NCBI RefSeq assembly: GCF_000406105.1
Contig: NZ_CM001974.1
Span: 2,446,853-2,510,852 of the forward strand
From: Dickeya chrysanthemi NCPPB 402
GTDB taxonomy: Bacteria > Pseudomonadota > Gammaproteobacteria > Enterobacterales > Enterobacteriaceae
DNA length: 64,000 bases
Direction: 5' to 3'
Positions 59,065 through 64,000 of this stretch are shown piece after piece; position 1 is the first letter of the stretch, and each line of letters opens with the position of its first letter. The position numbers and the translations under genes were made by a program. The notes below the pieces were generated by a model, which saw nothing but the letters and a program-made list of their open reading frames with translations, did no database searches and was not told the origin of the DNA.

Positions 59065-61389
59065 TTATTTCACTTCACCTATCACGGTACGCTGACGTTG
59101 CAGCCCATTACGACGCAACAGCATGACCGTGACAAACAGCATCGCAGCAACCCCCAACAGTGAACACAGCGAGTACAGCGGATGCTGACCAAAACGCCCA
59201 ATCTGATAGACCACCACCGCAGCGCTGTAGCCGACCTGAATGGTCCAACCGGCGCAAAACAGCGTCCAGGCGGTTCCCACCTCACGCCAGATAGCCGATA
59301 CCGACGCCACGCAAGGGATGTACAACAACACCATCAGCAGATAGCTGAATGCCCCCAGACGCCCATCAAACAACTGCGTGATCACCGTCAGCGACGTCAC
59401 GGAAAACTTGTTGTCTTTGGCGATGGTGGTGGTATCCGACAGATCCCCAACGTTGATCCCCAACGGGTTCAGCACGGCATCGCCCAGCTTGCCCAGATTC
59501 TCCGGGATGGTCGCCAACGCATCATGAATGCCGCCGCTCAGGCTGAAGGTTTTGGCTTCCGCCTTGCTACCGCCGTCTTGCGAGACCGCCATCGCGCCGT
59601 ATAGCGAATCCAGCGTACCGACTACCGCTTCCTTGGCGAAAATCCCGGTGAATATCCCCACGGCCGCCGGCCAGTTTTCTTCACGAATCCCCATCGGTTT
59701 AAATACCGGCACAATCGCTTGCCCAACCGCCGACAACACCGACTTCTGGGTATTCTGGTTACCGAAGGAGCCGTCGGTGCCCATTGAGTTAAGGAAGCCC
59801 AGTACGGTCACCACCACCACAATCAGCCGACCGGCACGCAGCAAAAACCCTTTCAAACGTTCCCAGGTGCGGATCAGCACACTGCGCAGGCTGGGCAAAT
59901 GATAAGGCGGGATCTCCATGACAAATGCGGAAGCATCACCCTTCAGCGCGGTATTTTTCAGCAAAAAGCCGGTGGCGATAGCGGCGGCGATCCCCACCAG
60001 ATACAGCCCAAATACCAGATTCTGCCCCCCTTCGACGAACAAGGCGGAAGCAAACAGCACGTATACCGGCAACCGTGCGCCGCAGGACATAAACGGCGCC
60101 ATCATCACGGTGACCACGCGATCGCTATGACGCTCCATGGTGCGGGTCGCCATCACCGCCGGCACATTACAACCAAAACCGACGATCAACGGCACGAACG
60201 CCTTGCCCGGCAACCCGATGCTGCGCATGAATCGGTCCATCACAAACGCGGCCCGCGCCATATAGCCGGAGTCCTCCAGCCAGGACAGGAACAGATACAA
60301 GCAACCGATCACCGGAATGAACGTAGACACGGTCTGGATACCGCCGCCGACACCGTCCGCCAGCAGCGTTTTCAGCCATTCCGGCGTATTCAGCGCCAGC
60401 AACAACTCGCCGAACCCATCCACCAGCAGGCTGCTGAACAGCTTGTCGAAGAAGTCGATAAACGCACTGCCGATATTGATGGTGAAAACAAACATCAGGT
60501 ACATCACCAGCAGGAAGATCGGTATACCGAAAAAACGATGCAGTACGATGCGGTCAATCTTGTCGGTCAGGGTCGCAGAGGCTTCGCCGCGGCGGGTAAT
60601 GACCTCGCGAGCCACCGCTCCGACGAACTGATAACGCGCATCGGCCAGAAAGATATCCAGCTCATCTTCATACTCGGCCACCAATCGGGCTACCTGCGCA
60701 TCGGCAAACGCCAGCGCGTCGGCAGGCACCCGGTCACGCACCGTCGCATCGCCTTCCAGCAACTGAATCGCCAACCAGTAGGGATTGCGAATGGCCGGCA
60801 ACCCCTGCAACTGTGCCGCTATCGCCTGCGCGGCCTGATTCAACGGTGCATCGTAAGGAATCGATACCGGTGGAATCACCGGTGTCGCCAGCGCCGCCTG
60901 ACACATCTCGTGCAGCATCCCGATGCCTTGCTTCTGGCTGGCGGTAATCGGGATGACCGGACATCCCAATCGCTGCTGCAAACCGGCGATATCAATGTCC
61001 AGTTTGCGGGCAGTGGCGATATCCATCATGTTGACGGCGACCACCATCGGCACCTGCATATCCAGCAACTGCGCAGTGAGATACAGATTACGTTCCAGGT
61101 TGGAAGCATCGACGATATTCAGCACCAGATTCGCTTCGCCGGACAGGATGTAATCACGCGCCACCCGCTCATCTTCCGAACTCTCGGAAGACGGGTTCAG
61201 TGAATAAACCCCCGGCAAATCCACCAGCGTCACCTGCTGCTGTTGATAACGGTAACTACCGACTTTCTTTTCCACCGTGACGCCCGGCCAGTTACCGACT
61301 GTTTGTTTACCGCCGGTCAGCACGTTGAATAACGTCGTTTTGCCACAATTCGGGTTACCCACCACGCAAATTACGGGTTGCGTACTCAT
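59065..61389 (-). CDS. feoB: FeoB, ferrous iron transporter
   Basis: GTP-gated Fe2+ permease of the inner membrane, 774 residues. The N-terminal G-domain has G1 GNPNCGKTT (about 11-19), G3 DLPG and G4 NMMD. A helical regulatory domain (about 180-270) is followed by the membrane domain with Gate motifs (FIPVIGCLYLFLSWLEDSGY and its repeat around FLLRAGRLIVVVVTVLGFLN). The length matches E. coli (773). Spacing to the upstream feoA is 22 bp. Confidence 0.97.
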   Translation of the reverse strand: MSTQPVICVVGNPNCGKTTLFNVLTGGKQTVGNWPGVTVEKKVGSYRYQQQQVTLVDLPGVYSLNPSSESSEDERVARDYILSGEANLVLNIVDASNLERNLYLTAQLLDMQVPMVVAVNMMDIATARKLDIDIAGLQQRLGCPVIPITASQKQGIGMLHEMCQAALATPVIPPVSIPYDAPLNQAAQAIAAQLQGLPAIRNPYWLAIQLLEGDATVRDRVPADALAFADAQVARLVAEYEDELDIFLADARYQFVGAVAREVITRRGEASATLTDKIDRIVLHRFFGIPIFLLVMYLMFVFTINIGSAFIDFFDKLFSSLLVDGFGELLLALNTPEWLKTLLADGVGGGIQTVSTFIPVIGCLYLFLSWLEDSGYMARAAFVMDRFMRSIGLPGKAFVPLIVGFGCNVPAVMATRTMERHSDRVVTVMMAPFMSCGARLPVYVLFASALFVEGGQNLVFGLYLVGIAAAIATGFLLKNTALKGDASAFVMEIPPYHLPSLRSVLIRTWERLKGFLLRAGRLIVVVVTVLGFLNSMGTDGSFGNQNTQKSVLSAVGQAIVPVFKPMGIREENWPAAVGIFTGIFAKEAVVGTLDSLYGAMAVSQDGGSKAEAKTFSLSGGIHDALATIPENLGKLGDAVLNPLGINVGDLSDTTTIAKDNKFSVTSLTVITQLFDGRLGAFSYLLMVLLYIPCVASVSAIWREVGTAWTLFCAGWTIQVGYSAAVVVYQIGRFGQHPLYSLCSLLGVAAMLFVTVMLLRRNGLQRQRTVIGEVK

Positions 61390-61411
61390 AAAAAATCCTT
61401 ACCTGCCCGGA

Positions 61412-61639
61412 TTAACATTTTTCCAGTATCAAAATCTGTGCTTCGCCTTTACGCACGCTAATCGCGGCACCGCGCAGACGCAGCTCAATCGGGTCTCCCA
61501 ACGGCGCCACGCGCGATACCGAAAACTCCACCCCCGGCGTAACGCCCAGCGCCAGCAAGCGCTTGCGGTAATCCGCCGATCCTTTCTGAAACCCCAGCAC
61601 ACGCCACTGTGTGCCCACCGCCAATGCTTCCAGTGTCAT
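61412..61639 (-). CDS. feoA: FeoA, SH3-like ferrous iron transport protein (proximal to feoB)
   Basis: A 75-residue SH3-like protein required for FeoB activity. LLALGVTPGVEFSVSRVAPL and DPIELRLRGAAISVRKGEA are the FeoA core. It lies immediately before feoB and is the counterpart of E. coli FeoA (75 residues). A second FeoA-domain gene lies 82 bp upstream on the same strand. Confidence 0.93.
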   Translation of the reverse strand: MTLEALAVGTQWRVLGFQKGSADYRKRLLALGVTPGVEFSVSRVAPLGDPIELRLRGAAISVRKGEAQILILEKC

Positions 61640-61671
61640 CGCTGTATAGACCTCATGCCCATGATTGCGTC

Positions 61672-61702
61672 AGAGAAACGACTGTTTTATAGATCGATTG
61701 TT
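61672..61702. repeat. Tandem 14-bp duplication between the two feoA genes
   Basis: TTATAGATCGATTG occurs twice head to tail from about 61686 (interrupted by nothing between copies). The unit contains GATCGAT, so each copy is partly palindromic. It lies in the 82-bp spacer. Confidence 0.7.
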
Positions 61703-61721
61703 ATAGATCGATTGATGCCGA

Positions 61722-61961
61722 TTATTGCTGTGGCGACACCCACACCTGCTTGCCCATTTCCCAGTTGATCGCCACGCGGCTATCACCGGCGGCCAGCATC
61801 AATGGTTGATTGGCATCACGCTGAATAACGCGCACCTGCCCGCCGACGCGGATGCCAAGCTCAGTCAGCCGCTGCTGGTATTCGCCCGTTGAACGAATTC
61901 GCGCCACCACGGCATTCACGTTAAGCGGGAGATCAAGCAGCGTTTGAAGACTCAGAGCCAT
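61722..61961 (-). CDS. Second FeoA-domain protein, first gene of the feo operon
   Basis: A 79-residue FeoA-like SH3 protein with the family pattern QRLTELGIRVGGQVRVIQRD and PLMLAAGDSRVAINWEMGKQ, but clearly diverged from the other FeoA here. ATG 61961 (MALSLQTLLD) has AAGGAATG upstream; an ATG five codons earlier is less likely. It probably cooperates with or modulates FeoB; whether both FeoA proteins are needed is unknown. The Fur and FNR sites lie upstream of this gene, making it the operon leader. Confidence 0.88.
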   Translation of the reverse strand: MALSLQTLLDLPLNVNAVVARIRSTGEYQQRLTELGIRVGGQVRVIQRDANQPLMLAAGDSRVAINWEMGKQVWVSPQQ

Positions 61962-62029
61962 ACGACATTCCTTCACTGACAGTGTGCAGCACCCCGCCGA
62001 CCAAGCGGCGGTAATGCATCAAAGAAAGT

Positions 62030-62048
62030 AATAACGATTATCAATCAT
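62030..62048 (-). promoter_or_regulatory. Candidate Fur box of the feo operon
   Basis: AATAACGATTATCAATCAT matches the 19-bp Fur consensus at about 13 positions and lies 69-87 bp before the first feoA-like ATG. Confidence 0.65.
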
Positions 62049-62070
62049 ATTCCTGTCCGCGAGCCGCCTC

Positions 62071-62084
62071 TTGACGTGCGTCAA
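62071..62084 (-). promoter_or_regulatory. Candidate FNR site of the feo operon
   Basis: TTGAC-GTGC-GTCAA is a perfect palindrome matching TTGAT-N4-ATCAA at 8 of 10 positions. Its centre is about 38 bp upstream of the Fur box centre, consistent with FNR activation from near -41 and Fur repression over the promoter, as in E. coli feoABC. Confidence 0.6.
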
Positions 62085-62426
62085 GGGAGGTGAAGATTGG
62101 GGTGGGACGTCAGAAAAGTAAGGTGTGTCGCGCAAAGCAACGGCGAGAGACGCGAGGCTATCGGTTCTTCCTCAACAACAGAAAGGCACGCTGCCGCCAA
62201 GGTAAGTGTCCCGGTTACCGCGATGTGGGCGGGTGATGTTATCGGTGGTGAGGCAGTGCGTAGTCCTGCCCAGGTGGTTTTGTCATTACAGCATGACGGT
62301 TTACAGCATGACGGTAATGACAAAACATTTCCCGTCTGGCTGCTAAAGCATTTTCGGGCAACCCCACCACGACTCAGGCTCAAGCACAGCGGGTAGCTGC
62401 GGCAGCACTCAGGTCTGACAAGCAGA
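62085..62426. other. Spacer between the feo promoter and the toxin-antitoxin region
   Basis: No gene is supported. A plus-strand open frame (62097-62396) lacks recognisable features. A tandem duplication of TACAGCATGACGGT lies at about 62289-62317 (TTACAGCATGACGG repeated with 15-bp period). This spacer marks the edge between core and accessory DNA. Confidence 0.5.
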
Positions 62427-62427
62427 T

Positions 62428-62455
62428 AAAAAACCCCGGTCTGTTAAGAGCCGGG
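62428..62455 (-). terminator. Terminator after the parE-like gene
   Basis: On the minus strand CCCGG..CCGGG arms (plus-strand 62451-62455 and 62435-62439, extended by imperfect inner pairs) are followed by a U-run from the A-run at 62428-62433. Confidence 0.65.
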
Positions 62456-62548
62456 ATTAACCATTTATAACTCTTGATATCAGCGCGCCGGGCTGTCTGC
62501 CGAACCCGCTCCCGGCGCACTCACAGAGATAGGAACGCACACACCGGC

Positions 62549-62869
62549 TCAGTCGTTTTCAGCCGACAGCAGATCACGCTCGTAATCCTGCCCGCCATGC
62601 CATATTCCCACGACACTGACCACCATTGACACCTCGTCCACCACGAAGGCGACTATCGTTCTCTTGCGGTAGTTCGTGACGCGCAACCCCGGCAGGATGT
62701 CGTCCCGCTGGCTTCCTCTGTGCGGGAACTGCGACAACGATTCGCAGTAATCCACAAGCCCCTCCGTATAACTCAGGGCCGTTTTGGGCGTTGCCGCACG
62801 GGCGATATAGTCGTACAACCCGGCTAGTTGCTCCTGCGCCTGTGTTGCATACACCACCTGATAATCCAT
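62549..62869 (-). CDS. ParE/RelE-superfamily toxin
   Basis: A 106-residue type II toxin of the ParE/RelE fold: MDYQVVYATQAQEQLAGLYD with the helix pair, then SQFPHRGSQRDDILPGLRVT and a C-terminal strand VVSVVGIWHGGQDYE. ParE members poison DNA gyrase whereas RelE members cut mRNA; pairing with a ParD-like antitoxin favours the first but is not proof. Its ATG overlaps the antitoxin stop (TGATG), so translation is coupled. GGAGAGG lies upstream. Confidence 0.85.
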   Translation of the reverse strand: MDYQVVYATQAQEQLAGLYDYIARAATPKTALSYTEGLVDYCESLSQFPHRGSQRDDILPGLRVTNYRKRTIVAFVVDEVSMVVSVVGIWHGGQDYERDLLSAEND

Positions 62870-63147
62870 CACGCCTCTCCGGTCGCTTTCCTGTGCATGG
62901 CCTTCAGTTTGCTCCTGACCTCTTCGCCGCTCAGGGCCGGACTTTCACCACGTTGCAGTGATTCCCACGCTGGCACAACCTGCTCGCGCAGCCAGTTATC
63001 AACCGCATTGTCACGGGCCATCAGCGCACGCAACCCTTCACGGATCACTTCGCTTTCTGAGGCGTATTCACCACTGGCGACGCGGGCTTTCACCTGAGCG
63101 GCCATTTCATTCGGTAATGTGATACTCATTTGCTGTGTCGTTCTCAT
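62869..63147 (-). CDS. ParD-like ribbon-helix-helix antitoxin
   Basis: A 92-residue antitoxin. The N-terminal ribbon-helix-helix (MSITLPNEMAAQVKARVASG, then SESEVIREGLRALMARD) binds DNA and should autorepress the pair. The C-terminal helix region (LSGEEVRSKLKAMHRKA) wraps the toxin. Start ATG 63147 has GAGG upstream; the ATG of MSITLP six codons later is an alternative. It precedes the toxin gene in the usual antitoxin-first order. Confidence 0.87.
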   Translation of the reverse strand: MRTTQQMSITLPNEMAAQVKARVASGEYASESEVIREGLRALMARDNAVDNWLREQVVPAWESLQRGESPALSGEEVRSKLKAMHRKATGEA

Positions 63148-63182
63148 CGCGAGCCTCTTTGCATCCCAACGGGTAGGATTTA

Positions 63183-63575
63183 ATCATATCCATTCTTTTC
63201 ACGCTTGTCAGGTGGCGGAGTGTCAGCCGCCTCATCCGCCATCAGGTCAGCCAGCAGCCCGGTTTCCTCTTCCGGGTCACGCTCCGCCGGATGCGTCGAG
63301 GCATGAACCGCCTGCAACGCCCGGATGTCACCTGCGTGTAGATTTGCGTGCTCTCCACGCTCGCATGGCCCAGCATCGCCTGTATCCACCGCAGGTCCGC
63401 CCCGTTCTCCAGCATCTGTGTGACCATCGCATGGCGGAACAGGTGGCGCAGCTTCCCCATTTCGCTATTCCCGATACCCTGATGTAGTGGCTCACCAGAC
63501 TGATGATACCGTTCGGCGTCAGCCCTTCCACGCCGTCCAGAGCCACGAACAGTGCCTGGCAGTGCGGAATACGTG
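63183..63575 (-). pseudogene. Tyrosine recombinase (integrase) fragment, frameshifted and 5'-truncated
   Basis: Only the C-terminal catalytic part of a tyrosine recombinase remains, in three frames. Upstream piece: [20 protein letters not shown] to KWGSC. After a frame change near 63455, [20 protein letters not shown] and [14 protein letters not shown] carry the catalytic His-Arg, the second His and the nucleophile Tyr. After another single-base shift near 63327, [20 protein letters not shown] continues to the stop. Related enzymes read GSCHLFRHA and QVSIRAL without breaks. The N-terminal half is missing. It cannot encode an active integrase as it stands. Confidence 0.8.
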
Positions 63576-63723
63576 TCATGCCCGGCTGCATGGTCATCAC
63601 CGCCCAGAACACCCGCGAACTGTGGCACTGTCTCGAAGGCCTCAGCATCGAACCCTTTGACCCGGACGCCGCCGCCAACTGGATCAGGCATTACCCCGGC
63701 GGCCTTAAGTTCGCCGAGTAACC
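63576..63723 (+). pseudogene. Unidentified 3' gene fragment
   Basis: A plus-strand frame ending in TAA at 63722-63724 reads [20 protein letters not shown] followed by [20 protein letters not shown] and FAE. The composition looks protein-like and GC-rich, and the frame upstream is taken over by the opposite-strand recombinase fragment. I do not recognise the family. It may be the remnant of a plasmid or island gene joined to the recombinase relic. Confidence 0.3.
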
Positions 63724-63768
63724 AACACCACCCTCGGCCCTCGCCCTGTCTCTTATACACAAATCCTC

Positions 63769-63797
63769 CGGCAAAATTGTCGGGGGATTTTTTTGAA
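63769..63797 (+). terminator. Hairpin inside the IS left end
   Basis: TCCTCCGGCAAAATT-GTCGGGGGA: arms TCCTCCGGC/GTCGGGGGA pair imperfectly and are followed by TTTTTTTG. It would block transcription entering the transposase gene from outside, a common protective device of insertion sequences. Confidence 0.55.
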
Positions 63798-63855
63798 TCT
63801 TTTCTCTGTTTGTTGATCTCTATCTGATACTCCCCCTTGTTTCTGGTGTTCTGTT

Positions 63856-64000
63856 ATGGTGTTTTCTGATTGTTATTCATGGGCTGACGACATTTTTGGA
63901 TCCGCTGAATTAGGGGATTTACGCCGTACCCGGCGGCTTGTCACCCTGGCTTCCTCACTGGCTCAATACACTGGACTGTCTATCGTGAAATCCTCCCATA
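63856..64000 (+). CDS. IS4-family transposase, N-terminal fragment (runs off window)
   Basis: From ATG 63856 the first 48 codons read MVFSDCYSWADDIFGSAELG, then DLRRTRRLVTLASSLAQYTG and LSIVKSSH. This aligns with the DNA-binding N-terminus of the IS50 transposase (AADWAKSVFSSAALGDPRRT..RLV..A.QLA.YSG.SI). The catalytic DDE region lies beyond the window. Confidence 0.85.
   Translation, partial: MVFSDCYSWADDIFGSAELGDLRRTRRLVTLASSLAQYTGLSIVKSSH

Larger units (their letters stand above)
63746..64000 (+). mobile_element. Left end of an IS4-family (IS50-like) insertion sequence
   Basis: The terminal repeat CTGTCTCTTATACACAAAT (63746-63764) matches the natural IS50 outer end (CTGACTCTTATACACAAGT) at 17 of 19 positions and shares its first 16 bases with the Tn5 mosaic end. 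The transposase gene starts 110 bp inside. The other end and any 9-bp target duplication lie outside the window (left flank candidate GCCCTCGCC at 63737-63745). Confidence 0.87.

Noticed and set aside
62097..62396. 99-codon plus-strand frame between feo and the toxin-antitoxin pair
   Set aside because: No similarity or ribosome site; it also contains a tandem duplication typical of spacer DNA.
63746..63761. Adapter contamination from tagmentation library preparation
   Set aside because: The 16-base identity to the mosaic end is followed by natural divergence and an IS50-like transposase frame, so a genuine insertion sequence explains it better.

Overview
The window is a chromosomal segment of a pectin-degrading enterobacterium, almost certainly a Dickeya (soft-rot Pectobacteriaceae). 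The genus call rests on the gene cluster kdgF / kduI-kduD-pelW-togMNAB-kdgM-paeX, plus ogl and the regulator kdgR, set in otherwise typical enterobacterial housekeeping synteny. Species cannot be fixed from the sequence alone.

Layout. 1-4.4 kb: partial yoaA helicase, yoaB, yoaH, pabB, nudL. 4.5-7.7 kb: sdaA and yoaE. 8.3-13.8 kb: mannose PTS operon manXYZ (manZ is frameshifted here), yobD, mntP behind a yybP-ykoY manganese riboswitch, rlmA, cspC and the tiny yobF. 13.8-15.1 kb is a long non-coding spacer carrying an ERIC element. 15.1-16.6 kb: yniA, yniB. 16.8-27.6 kb: pectin catabolism block with KdgR boxes. 27.6-32 kb: SOS-boxed ydjM, tcyP, osmE, nadE, a relic of yddG, and ygbA. 32-39.4 kb: the translation cluster ihfA-pheT-pheS-pheM-rplT-rpmI-infC-thrS on the minus strand, with the phe leader/attenuator and the AUU start of infC. 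39.6-43.5 kb: yebO, kdgR, ogl, htpX. 43.9-46.1 kb: a GAF-PAS-GGDEF-EAL protein. 46.9-58.5 kb: icd, rluE, nudJ, mnmA, hflD, purB, phoPQ, roxA, pepT. 58.8-62 kb: ferrous iron operon with two feoA genes, feoB and feoC. 62.5-64 kb is accessory DNA: a ParD/ParE-type toxin-antitoxin pair, a broken tyrosine recombinase, and the left end of an IS4-family (IS50-like) insertion sequence.

How it works together. Oligogalacturonides enter through KdgM, are de-acetylated by PaeX in the periplasm, captured by TogB and imported by TogMNA. They are then cut in the cytoplasm by PelW and Ogl, and the unsaturated monomers are processed by KdgF, KduI and KduD. KdgR, whose gene lies 13 kb away beside ogl, has recognisable operators at kdgF/kduI, pelW and ogl.

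I found no clearly novel multi-gene system. The most notable observations are the broken manZ, the yddG relic, the recombinase/IS/TA island edge, a PhoQ sensor lacking the enteric acidic patch, many short perfect tandem duplications in spacers (including a 19-bp triplet between phoP and phoQ), and an apparent rearrangement relative to E. coli that separates yobF from yebO. Homology statements come from recall of family sequences, not from searches.
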